A stretch of DNA of 64,000 bases from Grifola frondosa (taxonomy: Eukaryota; Basidiomycota; Agaricomycetes; Polyporales; Grifolaceae). The position numbers and the translations under genes were made by a program. The number at the start of each line of letters is the position of its first letter. Position 1 is the stretch's first letter. This document shows positions 37,301 through 49,128 of this stretch, in pieces. The stretch spans positions 124,001 through 188,000 of the forward strand of contig LUGG01000010.1 in assembly GCA_001683735.1 (NCBI GenBank), read 5' to 3'. The notes under the pieces were generated by a model. That model saw nothing but the letters and a program-made list of their open reading frames with translations, did no database searches and was not told the origin of the DNA.

Positions 37301-40300
37301 ACACGCGAGAGGACAGACGATGTAGCCCCACGCTCGGCACGTTCTATGAAGCAGTCTATCAAGGCAAGGATATCAGCACTCGACATGTATTTGATCCAGA
37401 TGAATGCTGTGGCTTCCTAAGAAACCGGAAAATATTGAGTATGCATGCGACTGCTCCTCTCAATGAACGTACTTGGTCTCGGTCAATATTATGTTGGGCT
37501 GCGAGGACGTTCAACCAAAGAGCAGCATAATCTGCAACTAGCTGCCTGTCGTCGTCCTCGGTGTAAACTAGGGATGCCTGCAAGAATTCATCAAGTCCTG
37601 GGACACGTCAGTTCATATCTTCCACAGAAGTCTCTATGCAGCTACCTTGGCGGAGAATGCTTGTCAATGGCCGAGAGCAGAGGGACTTGATCACTCCTGA
37701 TCGGAAGCAGAACTGTTTGAGTTCGGACGTACGGTCAGCAATCCTCGCTTGTGATCGTTTCACGATGGCAGCTAGGAGCAATAGTAAATCGCGACTGGCG
37801 GTATCTTGAAGCGAAGACGAGAGTCTATGGAGGACAAGACGTATAGCTCTTGTTACGTGGACTAGTTGAACGGAGGCCTGGAACAAGGAATCTACCAGAG
37901 CTTGTTGGCAAGGAGGATCCGCGAGGAGTTCGTATGTGCAATGGAGAAACATGTTCCCAAAGTCGAGTCTTTTCGAAATAATCTGTAAATGCCACAGTAC
38001 AGTAGATTGGATCACATACTGGTCACGAAAATCCGCAAATCTCGATGGGATGTCTATGCTCAGCCAGAGATTACTTCGGCCTGGTCGCAGGTATCCGAAC
38101 AACTCTCTTAATGCTGGCTTGTGGAATCGCTCAACGACGGTCAATAATCGAGTCCATTCTGACGAATGAAGTTGGGGGTCGACGAGACGAACCCAGTCTA
38201 TCAGCTCATAGGCAGATATTTGACGAGCGACAGCGGAAGACGCTATATCCCCCACGCCTTGTCAAGTACATTATCTAGCAAATGATTGGATTTGCTTACG
38301 TGCTGGCAATTGTTCTATCTGGATCAGGAACTCTTGAACCGCAGGGCTTATGCTCTCGACAACGGCGCCAGACGGCGACCGGAGGTGGTGGAGATCGAGA
38401 ACAAGCAAGGCGACTTCGCGGCTTATTGCGGAGGTCACAATCGGGTTCGAAGGGTATAGATTCTCCGGTTGGACAACCGCATCGAGTTTTTCAACAAGTC
38501 CATTCAACAGGTCCAGGGAAGTTGCCTTTCCAGCGAGTCGGAAGGCAAGCTTGCGAACAAAAGTCACGATGGCTAGCGCATCGGAAGGGGACACGAGCTT
38601 CCCCTTCAGCTTCGCGCTAAGTTGCTCCAAAACCGTGACCAATAGTGGACTAGGATAGGTATCGGGGCGCTCGACCATAGTGTGAACCTGGCCGAGACTA
38701 TCATCGCTGGGCAGAGACCACAGAGCCTGCAGTTCTTCAAGATATCGATAAGGAGTCTTGATGCATCGCTGTGCGCAGTCATCTAAGAAGGAAATAACGC
38801 TGTCGCTTTCGTCAGTGAGTATTGTCCCATCTGGCGCCTCGGCCCCGGAAGCACGGCGAGTCGTTGGAAGAGAATCCAACCACAATAAGATTTCACTCGC
38901 ATCATGCTGAAAAAGGACACCGTTCGGAAGGACTTGGCAAAGGAGGGACGTGATCGCAGCCCGAATCGGAGGGACATCGGTATCAACATATGCTTTCAGC
39001 AAAATATGGAGGTTGCTGTGTTTCGATGCTGTGCCGAGCTGAATTAGCGCCAAACAACCCCAGGAATTCAAGCACATTACCTGTTTTTCCGGACCAAGTG
39101 AACTGCTCGCTGTCTTTTAAGAGCCGCAACACGTGCAGCTGACGAAGCGCATCCAAACCCGCAGTGGTTTTGGCAATATCTGTTGGAGATGAGATGTCGT
39201 CGAGCCCTTGGAGTAATTTGCCCGCATCGAATCGTGCCTCAGCGACCACTGAGGGCAGTAAGAGGTGGTATAACCAGAGCAACCTGTGAGCACTTTCGAG
39301 TAACAATGCCGTCCTCCCGGGATTCGCGGCTTGAACGGGAACGTTCGGGGCTGCCGCTCCGCCGAGCGTAGAATGCGCAAGCTCGTTGAGCTTCTGCGAG
39401 AAACCAACAATGACCTGGAAATCTGGAACTCGTTTGCGCACTTCCCGCACAACCTCTCGTCGCCTTTTAGACCATTGTCCGTCCTCGTCCTCTTCCAAAG
39501 CCTTCTCTACTTGGTCAAACGCACGCATGACGGCCTCGTACTTCAGTAGGCTCTTCACAAGGGCGAGAGCAGTACAGTGCTGAACAAGCGGTGATGGGGA
39601 TTGCAGGCCACGCGAGAGATGAATTTTAATGTTCATCGATGGCAAAATGTTGTCAATGATTGTGGACAACGGCGGTGGCACGGGTTGATATAGAGACACG
39701 CTGCTGCCTTCAGGAAGGTAAAACGACTCCATGGGTACTGGCATAGAGATCACCGACCCAAAGAAAGCTATGTTTGCGATCCATTTCGACGAAAGACGAG
39801 GCTCTAACGCAAGGGCCGCTGCGGACCAGTAACTAGATAAAACATCAGGATGACGCTTGCTTTCTTTTACTGCAGCCAACTCACCCAGCAATCAGCTCAG
39901 GACAAGCTGCCAGGATTTTTAACGCAAGCTCTTGCTGGCGGGGATCTTCATTTACCTTCAGTCCCTTCACGACATTGGCAAGAGCCTTGTTGTAGATCCT
40001 TCCCCCTCTACTGCGTGGATTCTCAGTGAAGGGGTCGTCGCCATCAGGCGCTACCCTCTGGTCCAGTTCAATTTCACGAGGGTACCAGCCTCTGTCCTTG
40101 AAGCAAAGACCAACGCCTGGGTGGCTGCAAAGCGCCAAAAGAAAGTGATGGACGACGTCCGCGGGTACAGATTCCGGATCGTCTCCTTCGGAAGACATCC
40201 GGTCATACAGCCTAAGGAGCTATCACAGAACATGTCAAAGAGCTGACTGCCACCAATGACAACAAACATACCTGTGAAAGCGTCACCTCGTTGAAAATGG

Positions 40301-41369
40301 CAATTTTTAACGTTCGCTTCAGTTTGGGATCTGACCAGATACCGGTCCAACACACTTCGAGCACTTTTCTGACGACCGAATACGAGTCCTGCGATAGTCC
40401 TTTGAAAATTGCGGTGAATGCGTCTCGGCGCTGCTCGAGGAATGTTGCCTTCACGATAGATGGCGTAGAGCTCTGAACAAACGACAACACAAATAAGATA
40501 TACAGAGTACGAATGTCTGGAAAGGTAAGTGTTATCGTCATTTATAACAGATATATGTGAGCTGTCTCTGTAGCCATACCTGGTCTGGATAGAATTTCAA
40601 TAGTATCGTCGCCTTTAGTTTTGCGCCGCATATGCAGGAGTTTTGGCAACGACTAACAAGATGGTCAACTTCGTCCATGAGATCATACTTACACAAGATA
40701 TACCTTGGTCTCCCATGCGAACACCTCCAAAACCGACTTCCGTTCTCGGCCACCGGCAAACTCTGACATGCTATTGAAGAGTTTCAGGGTAACAAGGAGC
40801 AGCTCTGTATGGGTGCCGGCCAGATATGAATTCAGTCGATGTGCCCATTGCGCTGTTAACAGCGTTCGCATGATTGGTTGTGCATATGCATGGTAGGTAT
40901 AGTGAGAAGAGAGGAGGGTTAGGGTGGATGATAATGTGGCGACTATGACGGCCAAAAGCGACATCTGCCTCTGGATACAATCTTGATTCAGAAGCGGAAT
41001 CAACGACAAGTCAATAGTGATACGCACCGAACTGGCCTCCTCCCATATGCTGAATATGTCTTGCGCTCCAGGAGAGAGATCCAACCAAGATTTTATGAGC
41101 AGTAAGCGTTCGTCATTTGCTGGGATCGACAGGTCACCATATTTGACGGTGAGTTGATTACGCAGGGCCGTCAAGGCTAATGGGCCAAACTTCAGAAAGA
41201 AAAAGGGTGATCACTAAACAATATTGCGCTCACCGTCAATGAGGCCGCCCTCATTCTGTTCTTTTAGCCTCAGACTACGCCTGATTTCATCTGCATTTGC
41301 ATATTTGTAGCTCTGCTTAGACGTTGTGTCGTTCTTCCGGCCTTTGGTAGAGATCTCTCGAGAGGGCAT
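34334..41369 (-). CDS. URB1: Nucleolar pre-ribosomal-associated protein 1 (URB1/NPA1)
   Basis: A very large alpha-helical repeat protein required for early 60S subunit assembly in the nucleolus. The start at 41369 (MPSREISTKGRKNDT) lies in a lysine- and arginine-rich N-terminus, followed after an intron by FGPLALTALRNQLTVKYGD. The conserved N-terminal Npa1 domain covers roughly 41200 to 40000. The middle (39900 to 36400) is long helical sequence of low conservation. The C-terminal signature is clear: ARFLLQRPELDAGDVPMLYG, SASDDWKKERLWIVRFLSDG and KRRHTWDLLAS near 35200 to 35350. Translation ends RREVLSNMRFSE at 34334. The product is about 2,000 residues, near the family length. Some 15 to 20 short introns are interspersed, most too divergent to place exactly, so a frame error in the middle would be invisible to me. 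Confidence 0.88.
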
Positions 41370-43335
41370 ATATAGCAAGGTCAGGCAGCAGTCGCGTCCT
41401 TAGATTGTGGATAACCTTTCCACAGATCCTACCACGTATGAATGGCTTCAAGGATCAAGATGCAGAAATCTGGTATAAAAGCCCGCGGCACGTGACTGAA
41501 CGCGTTCAGTAACGCGTCTCGGGCGTCACAGCGCGCCAGATCGTCCTCGATCGTTCGGCGCTAAGGCTCTTACGCAGTATCACTCTCGGAGAGTACTAGG
41601 TTCTACGTACGTACGTGACTATAAAAAAGGTCTGCCGCTGGATTGACAAGCAAACAAAATTCAGAACAATTCCCCCGTTAATTAAGATACGTCCGACAAG
41701 TTGAAGCGAGGAGTCAGTGCTTCGGCCGCACCAAATAGTAATTGGGCCCGAGGTAAGTATTAGGTCCGTCTTCTGCGGTGTTCTAGATGAAACAACAGCA
41801 TCATGAATGGAAAGCATGCGATTAATCGAAGCCAAACCAGATCTTCTATAATCACGTTTACTCTGCACATAGCCGTGATGTCTTAGAAGTGGTCTCTCAA
41901 AAAACGAGAAAGTGAAGCCTTTCATCGCATCCACAAATGCCCGAGCCGAGACTGGGCGCACTGCCGACATCAGACATCACCATCAAGGATATTCTTCACC
42001 CGTACAAACAAAACTGCAATCGAGCACTAGTACGTAACTGCAGGACAACAATTGGATACACCTCAAAACCGAGGGTCAGTCGAATCCATTTTCGGGCTGG
42101 GCAGTACATGGTCGAGCGTGGAAAGGATCGAAATGACAGGAGACAGAATTGGGAACTTGAAGACTAAACATGCTCAAGTCTTGGGCTGCGAGGAAGCGAG
42201 AAAAGGCGTCCGAATCACGATCACAATTGGATGATAAATGGACTCACAAAAACAATAACGTAATGTTTCGGACGTCCCGGGACACACGAACGTTCATGGC
42301 AGTAGGAGACCGATGATGCGTCAAATTCCAAGGGCGGTGTTTTTGTTTCAAAAAAGGAGTCTGTGCGCGCATGAATCTCGGGAACAGAGTGGAGTGCGTA
42401 AGACATGTTTCATGCTCCCAACTCTCAGGCTATGCTCCACCTGAAGCTGTCATTTCCGGGGAGCTTCCAATAATAGTGTGAATGCAGATATATCGGAAGT
42501 AGGTACCAGTACAGCGCAAAAGCTAACGCAAAATGGGAGGCGGCCGGTAGAAACAGTGTGATCGAAGAAGCCACGTGCTCGAGATCACAACGATCGCGAC
42601 ATTAAAGTACTGCGGTTAACCTCGAAGGTACTGAGTACTGAGGCCTGAGGCCTGAGTTACACCTTAGCAACAACGACGAAAGGTCATCGACGACGGCGTC
42701 GGGGGCGAATTCACAGCTGTCGGGTGACTGAATACGGTGAGAGCGCCTTTTAGCCCGGTGTCGCCGAGGACCTTGTCCTGTTTCTTGATGTGGATCCGCA
42801 GTTCGCGGCCATCCGCCTACCCTGATTGCTGAGCCCAAGGTAGAGTTCGCAAACTACTTTGCACCCGCAGGACTCTGAACTGACTAACAAGGTTACTGCG
42901 TCCAACATCACGGCCTCCTGGCCAGTTCGATCTGCAGTTCGATCTTCGAGGCGACGAATGGCATAGCAATGCACACGCCACCGTGAGAGGCCGTGCAGAC
43001 AGAGAAGGCAATTGAGCCGTGTGTATTTAGCAATATGATGAGTGTCCAAACGTTCAAACGTTCATAGGTGCTCATCGATATCAGCAAGTGTCATGAGGGG
43101 GCTGCAGAGCGGCCGGCCATCAACGTTCAACATTGGCAGAGCCTGGCAGAGCGTGCAGTCCACTGAGCTACCAGCCCAGTTGGCATCAGGCGCGGCGAGG
43201 CTCCTGATTGGCCCGTTTATACCCTAACGCCTTCCAACGTCCGCGCCTTCCAGATGTATCAATTCGTTGCCCTAGTTTCATGACACCCAATTGTCACCTT
43301 GTGACTCCATTCCACTCCCTCGGTTCCCCTCCCCC
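41370..43335. other. Gene-poor region between URB1 and cupredoxin B
   Basis: About 2 kb. Close to URB1 it contains promoter-like motifs (CACGTG at 41489 and two ACGCGT boxes). Farther right it has small direct repeats, TACTGAGTACTGAG followed by GCCTGAGGCCTGAG, at 42629 to 42656. A tRNA A-box-like word lies on minus near 43165 but no complete tRNA is seen. The 124-codon frame at 41596 to 41970 on minus has no recognised motif. Confidence 0.4.
41496..41517. promoter_or_regulatory. MluI cell-cycle box-like pair upstream of URB1
   Basis: A perfect 14-base palindrome CTGAACGCGTTCAG (41496 to 41509) contains ACGCGT, and a second ACGCGT follows at 41512 to 41517. They lie about 130 to 150 bases upstream of the URB1 start. 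ACGCGT is the MCB element bound by the MBF (Mbp1/Swi6) G1/S factor in ascomycetes. A CACGTG E-box sits just beside it at 41489. Function here is inferred. Confidence 0.4.
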
Positions 43336-43341
43336 TATAAA
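43336..43341 (+). promoter_or_regulatory. TATA box of cupredoxin copy B
   Basis: TATAAA about 80 bases upstream of the ATG at 43419, followed by a pyrimidine-rich leader full of CT runs, a common feature of highly expressed fungal genes. Confidence 0.6.
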
Positions 43342-43418
43342 TTCCAATTCAACAACTACTTCTCTCCTCAAAACCTTTTCTCATCTCCCCCTCTTTCCAC
43401 ATTTCGTCAACGTCCAAC

Positions 43419-44281
43419 ATGCGTTTCTCTACTACTGCTTCCACTTTGGCCCTCGCGGTTCTGGTTGCCGCGCAGGATGCCACCGTACGCACTGATATAC
43501 GTCTCCTTCATAACCGTGTCCTGACGTCGTCGTCACTGTAGATTCAAGTCGGTAAAGGCGGACTGTTGTTCACCCCCTCGTCTATCAACGCAACCGTTGG
43601 ATCCGTGATCACCTTTGACTTCAGCGGTGCACCCGGCAACCACACCGTTGCTCAATCCAGTTTCGCCTCCCCCTGTGCGCCTTTGGCGAGTGGCTTCGAT
43701 TCGGGATACGTCTTCGTTCCAAATGGCACGACCACTGGCTTCCCTACATGGAATCTCACGATCACCGATACCAAGCGTACGTTGTAAATCTCAATGCACG
43801 CTAGCTCCTGCTCATCGTATATGGCCTACAGCAATCTGGTTCTACTGCGCACAACAGGGACCCCCTGCTCACTGCACTTCAGGCATGGTTGGGTTCGTGC
43901 ATCGTTTTCATGTTTTTCTCTTTTCTCATACCGCTCGGCCGCATTTCCAGGGCTATCAACGCAGCTGGCTCGGGCAACAACACCTTCGAGAACTTCCAAT
44001 CCGCCGCTAAGGCCGCTGCCTCTGTCGTCGCTCCCAGCCCCGCATTGAGCGGTGTCGGTGCTGCGGCCACCACTGGCCCTGGCCCCCTCACTGGAAGCTT
44101 CGTGGGTGCTGCCGTTCCCACTGGAACTGCCCCTGCTCCTTCCATCTCGAGCGGCTCGTCGACCACTACTTCATCGGCCAGCACGTCCACCACCAGCAAG
44201 GCGGCGAGCAGCGCATCATCCGTCGCTGCGAACGGGCTCGTCGTGTTCGCCGCTGTCCTTTTCGGTGTCACGCTTTTCTAG
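43419..44281 (+). CDS. Extracellular serine-rich cupredoxin, GPI-type, copy B
   Basis: Paralogue of the protein at 32949. Exons: 43419-43484, 43542-43776, 43832-43892 and 43951-44281, about 230 residues. The signal peptide is MRFSTTASTLALAVLVAAQ. The copper-site residues are kept: His in GNHTVAQSSF and Cys, His, Met in WFYCAQQGPPAHCTSGM. The Ser/Thr tail is shorter than in copy A by about 32 residues (SSGSSTTTSSASTSTTS) and ends in the hydrophobic GLVVFAAVLFGVTLF, again GPI-like. Exon 1, promoter and tail differ clearly from copy A, whereas exons 2 and 3, introns 2 and 3 and the start of exon 4 are almost identical. This points to gene conversion or a partial recent duplication. Confidence 0.92.
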
Positions 44282-44812
44282 GTTCCTCGCAAAAATGCCT
44301 CGAGGGAGTAGCTATGTATTCGCGTTTAATGTTGGCGTAGTAATTACGGGATAATCACGAACAGTACGAAGTGGCAGGTGCAAGGAGTGGGACTGCATGA
44401 TACCGTACGCTTTTGATGGGATTTACCGAATTACCTACGGTCACTTCTTGTGCGATCGCGAGACGATGAATGCCTTGGTTTCTCAATTTCCGTCGAGTGA
44501 ATTAGCCTCGAGGCTATTCGGTAGTAGTGTGTGATATCGAAGGTGCCTTTCTGCAACACTTTGATGGTTGTTGACAAGGAGTTACCTAATAGTGACGTTG
44601 TCGATGGGTCTGAGAATCTCCTGTCTCGTGTGGTATTTATAAGCGTGGTAAATATTACCAGCTTGTATCCTCGTGTTTCGGATTCTTTCATCCATAGTTG
44701 CGAAAATGCGGGTTTCTCTTCGCTGGTGGCGTTCGAATGCCCAACATGTATAAAGACAACTAACGGAGAATGATCTCATCCGTCAACGTACATGCCATAC
44801 GTTCCCATTACT
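44282..44812. other. Convergent 3' region between cupredoxin B and P450
   Basis: About 530 bases between convergent genes. Short frames on both strands are unsupported. Confidence 0.45.
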
Positions 44813-47191
44813 TCATTCCGCACGGCGAACTTTAATGGGTACACGAGCCCCAGTCTCTCCAGCCACCTTCGGCCTCGGCAACACCCCTCGCACATACTCA
44901 ATTTTGGTTTCAGGCCCATCCCGCAGTTCGAATGCGTAGTTGCGTATGAGCACGAACAGCACCGCCTGCAGTCCGAACAAACCATACATACACAGCACAC
45001 GTCAAGATCTGTCAGCATGTGCGAATTCGTGGAGCAGCGCAGCAGATCCCACCTTGAATTCCGCCAGCGCGAATCCGCGCCCGAGGCACATCCGCGCGCC
45101 GTCGGAGAACGTGAGGAGGTGGCGGTGGCCCTGGATTTCGTGCGCCTTTTTGGGCACGCCGCCGTCCAGCCAGCGTTCGGGCACGAATTCCTTCGCGTCG
45201 GCGCCCCAGACGGCCTCGGAGCGGTTGATGCATTCGATCGGGACCATGATCGTCTGGCCTTTCGGGACGTAAATCGAGTCGACACGTTTGCCTGATGCGG
45301 TTTGCACGGGCACAGAGAGCGGGATCACATCGTCCGCAGTAGCCTGCCGTGATATCGAAGCATGGTTCATGTCAGGTGCGGGAACAGAATTCGAAGGTTG
45401 AAACGTTGAAGGGACATACCACCCGAGTAATCTGCGATACGGGAGCGTGGAGGCGGAGAATTTCGTGCACGACTGCATCGAGGTACGGTAGCCCGTTCGT
45501 CAATTGGTCCCATGTGGGGTCAGCACCCGCGAACCCTGCGAGCTCCTTCCGCAGCTTCACTTGCTTTTCTGGCTTCTTGGACAGTTCAATAAGAGCCCAC
45601 TGTCATCAGGCTCATCAATGACCGTAAGTGAACCGTCTGCCAGTGGCAAGGACGCACCGTCAAGCTGACTGAGAAGACTCAAATTTTGAATAAGCCGGAG
45701 ATTAAGTGATCGAGAGACTCACTGGAAGTCGTTTCATAACCGGCCAATATCAACACTTTCATCTTCCGCACAACCAGTGAGACATCGTCCGTAACCAACG
45801 GTATCATCACGACTCACCTGCGCCATGATCTCCTCCTGAGAAAGATGAAGGCTGGCATCCTGGTCCTCAGCTTTGACTGCGAAAAATAAAGCCATCAATA
45901 GACGATATTGCTTTACATAGGGATCCCAGGCTCACTGAGCACACCGATGATAGACTTTTCCGCTGTGTTTGTCCCATAGCTCTCCTTCCTCGTATTCTCG
46001 AGCAGCTCGTCCGCGATTCCTTGCGTGCTGGAGTTGAGTTGTCTCTCTAGCCGACTGAGTGGAGTCGGGATTCTAAAGAGGATTGGGAATGTCTGGGAGA
46101 AAAGCAGGATGAACTTAGTAAGGACGGATGGCTTCAAGGTTCCAAACGTCTCGAAAACCGTGGCGACAGCGGATTTCTTGCCATCCAGCGAGCCAAAGTC
46201 ATGAGAAAACCCCGCAATGCCGATGCTGTCCAATCTGTTCACAAAAGAGGCGAGCGTCAATATCACGAATGTCATTTATGTAAAGACGACTCTAGTGCCA
46301 ATATCATCCAAACTCATAAAAGTTGGGCGTCCGAGGCAAAATTGCATCACAACTCGGCAGGCATGATGGTAGCAAGCCACTCACGAAACATGGTTCATCC
46401 TGTAAATTATATTTAATATATAGGAAGAAGTAATCAAGGAGTCAGCTTATGCGTACCAGCCTTGCACATCGATAACGGCAGACTCTGTAAATTCCAATTG
46501 ACTGTCCCATGAAGATTTGAGCTACAGAAGGAAGAGTCTCAGTCGCACACAGGACAATGGGTAGTTGGAACTCCCGGCGTACCTTGTAAGCTGAATCATA
46601 GAATATGGGCGTCAACCTGCGAATCGCCGCATTGCTGAAAGCGGGAGATATGGCTTTGCGTTGTCTATGCAAATTGACGGCAACATATGAGATAGCAGAA
46701 CACACGAATATCGTTGCTCGGCGCACCGCTTGTGACTTTCGCCTTCAGCCCACACCAACCCTCGTCCAAACTGCGAGACACGAATGTCAGAATTCCACGT
46801 ACTTCAGCGTGAGATAAATGATGGACAATACCATAGTCTCAATAGCAATTCTAATGGACGCAGGCTGGATATATGTAAATGTCTCAAGGGAATAGAAATG
46901 GAGGAGCGCCTTGGGGTCACAAAGCACTACTCGTGTAGCACCTAATGGCGCAGGAATGCTATACACGAGACCATACTGTTCGGCCCAAGCCTCGAAGATG
47001 TCGCTGGAGTCCGGCGCGTTTATGAGCAGCGTACCGATGCCAGAAAGAAGACTCGGATTCGGCGGGCCTTTGAGGGCGGTCGAATGGAAACGTATACGAA
47101 GAGTCTGAAAGACCTTCGACAAGACCCAAAGCACTAAAGAACCTCCCAGGATGCCAATGATGTTCAAGGTGTTGAGTTCCGCGATGGGCAT
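44813..47191 (-). CDS. Cytochrome P450 monooxygenase
   Basis: A microsomal P450. The start at 47191 gives MPIAELNTLNIIGILGGSLV, an N-terminal membrane anchor, then a basic and proline-rich hinge (LKGPPNPSLLSG). Exons then give FGRGLVWAEGESHKRQRKAI (C-helix WxxxR region), FSHDFGSLDG, the I-helix VLILAGYETTS near 45745, the K-helix ExxR in HEILRLHAPVSQ near 45445, and PERW near 45175. The haem-binding loop is FSDGARMCLGRGFALAEFK near 45090, with the axial cysteine present. Translation ends RVPIKVRRAE at 44813. It is interrupted by about ten short introns, and all conserved segments stay in frame where I could join them. The haem loop and the basidiomycete style resemble CYP clans expanded in wood-decay fungi. 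The substrate is unknown. Confidence 0.9.
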
Positions 47192-47624
47192 AGTTACTAG
47201 TCACTGCTGGCGTTCTAGGTGGGTGAGTGTGTTCATGCATGGACAGAAACTCACGCTTATATGGCTCCCAGAAGTGTACGTTCGGCCGGATTTTGATCCC
47301 CGGTGCCTTGGGGATGCGTTGAAGTTACCACAGGCCATGAGAGGCATCGTACTGTGTGCGCAGCATGCGCATCTAAGGAGACTTGAAGAAGTCATCGAAT
47401 GCCAGACTACTGAGATTCGGCATGTCGACCGTATATCCGGGTACGGGTGAGCATCACGTATACGGTAAGAGCAATCTTACCGGAATGTCATGCAGCTTAC
47501 GAGGCGCCCGCCGCCCGCTCCGTTCGCCAAAGGAAACCATAAATTCAAATGAGAAGCAGACTAAAGGAACCGACACAAAATGTCTCTACCGGAGGAGGGT
47601 ACAAGATAAGAAAGCGAATAGATA
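47192..47624. other. Region between P450 start and hypothetical ORF
   Basis: About 430 bases holding the P450 promoter; no TATA box clear of coding frames stands out. Nothing else is recognised. Confidence 0.4.
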
Positions 47625-48443
47625 TCAAATGCCACAAAAACACTCAAAAATGGGGGTGAGACGCATTCCAGCGATCCGAGGCGGAATGAACCGGCGCATC
47701 TTTCGAGTACCAAGGGTTTCAGAACCTATCGTTACTCCAAGCTTCACGGCCAAGTCGATGGGCTTCACCTCGCCGCCTGGAGCGTCCTGCCATCTCATCC
47801 AATCGTGATAGGGAAGCGCCGTTGCCTCATATTCCACGGTGGATAACATGGATGACCGGGGATTTGCCATCAAGAGTTCAACTTCTGCACTGAATTCAGC
47901 GGAGACGCGGGAGAGATCCCTGCAGAGCTCCTCCCAGGTGTCAAGTGCCGGGAGAGTAAAGGCTGGATCTTGGACCGTAGGCAAGGGGCCAGGATTGTCG
48001 GCGCAGGGGTTAGACGGAGCTAGACTACAGTCATGAAGGCCGAGCGGCAGAAGAAGCGGAGCCTGGAGAGGAGCGGATTGCATTGGAGGATGCCAGATAG
48101 CAGGAGCACCGGGAAGCACACAAGGAGCTAGCGACAGCGACATGACAGAGCGCATTGTAGAGCAGTATGCTTGAGTTTGCATCGCAGGAAGGGAGAAGTG
48201 ATAATCAGCTACTGCACCCTTGAGCGGCTGAATCGACGGCCTCCATTGCGGACGGATCCAAGGTGTCCACGTCGGCGGCAATCTTGCCGGAACGCCTTGT
48301 CCTCGTAGGTGATCAGAGAGTGCAAGTGGACTGCGAATGGACTGGTCGGTTGACTTTATCCTGGTGAGCAGCAGCTTTGGAGCATCGGCCTCTGGTTGTA
48401 GAGGAACGAGTCGGCCATCGCGAACCCGTAAACGACCCGACAT
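47625..48443 (-). CDS. Hypothetical protein, 272 residues
   Basis: An uninterrupted frame from ATG at 48443 (MSGRLRVRDGRLVPLQPEA) to a stop at 47625. It is rich in Pro, Leu and Ala, with aromatic-rich patches such as PPTWTPWIRPQWRPS. A more structured C-terminal part reads DTWEELCRDLSRVSAEFSAE and EATALPYHDWMRWQ. There is no signal peptide, TM helix or known motif. Length and a helical-looking C-terminal half favour a real protein, but I do not know the family. More 5' exons could lie in 48600 to 49023 on the same strand. Confidence 0.45.
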   Translation of the reverse strand: MSGRLRVRDGRLVPLQPEADAPKLLLTRIKSTDQSIRSPLALSDHLRGQGVPARLPPTWTPWIRPQWRPSIQPLKGAVADYHFSLPAMQTQAYCSTMRSVMSLSLAPCVLPGAPAIWHPPMQSAPLQAPLLLPLGLHDCSLAPSNPCADNPGPLPTVQDPAFTLPALDTWEELCRDLSRVSAEFSAEVELLMANPRSSMLSTVEYEATALPYHDWMRWQDAPGGEVKPIDLAVKLGVTIGSETLGTRKMRRFIPPRIAGMRLTPIFECFCGI

Positions 48444-49128
48444 ACTCGGCAGCTTCACTTGAAAGGGTGCGGTAGTCCGTTTGCGGAGAACAATTCTACG
48501 CACGGTCTGCGACTACGCAGCGAAGGCTCTCTCAGCGATTGTATTTTGATGAAGGAAGAGCAAGAGCACCAAGGGCTTACCTGCTCTGGATTTATGGGCA
48601 AGTGTGCAGAGGATGCAAGCTATACCATAATCAGTATCTGGGAGAGGATATTTCTAGCAATGGGTATACCCCTTCGTCTGGACTCCTTTCCCGCTTTCCA
48701 TCTGGGTGGAATGGCGATTGTTCCGATTGACATGGGAGGTGAATCGTAATGAGGGAGAGCCCTTCCAGTGACGTTTGGATTGGTAGCCCTAGAGTTGTCT
48801 CCGCTCCTACAGTGAACTCACTGTCATCATCATCATGACCTATCCCACTGCCGCAAGAACGTCCTTCGGATGTAGTCTCTGACAAGCCTTGTGTGTCATC
48901 ACCGTATGTAAAATTGGGATGGCGACACTGTCGAACCTGCAGCAGTCCGTAGACCACCCGAGTCATTAGGAGGAACTTGAGCAGAAGATTCCAGAGAGAA
49001 GCCAGGAAACATGACAGACCCAAGCGATACCACTTTGCAAGGAGCTCAAAGGATGAAAAGAGTAGAAAGTCATTGTATTAATGGGCAATTGTGGCTGACA
49101 GCGCGGACTGAGGTCAAAGACTCAACGC
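48444..49128. other. Region left of the MITE
   Basis: About 680 bases. A 130-codon minus frame at 48631 to 49023 with a hydrophobic start might be an upstream exon of the hypothetical gene, but I cannot support a splice. Nothing else is visible. Confidence 0.35.

Noticed and set aside
42629..42656. Short direct repeats TACTGAG and GCCTGAG
   Set aside because: Only two copies each; too small for a transposon footprint or array and not linked to any gene.
43150..43200. tRNA-like A-box TAGCTCAGTGG on the minus strand
   Set aside because: No B-box and no closing acceptor or anticodon stems could be drawn; probably a chance match or a remnant.
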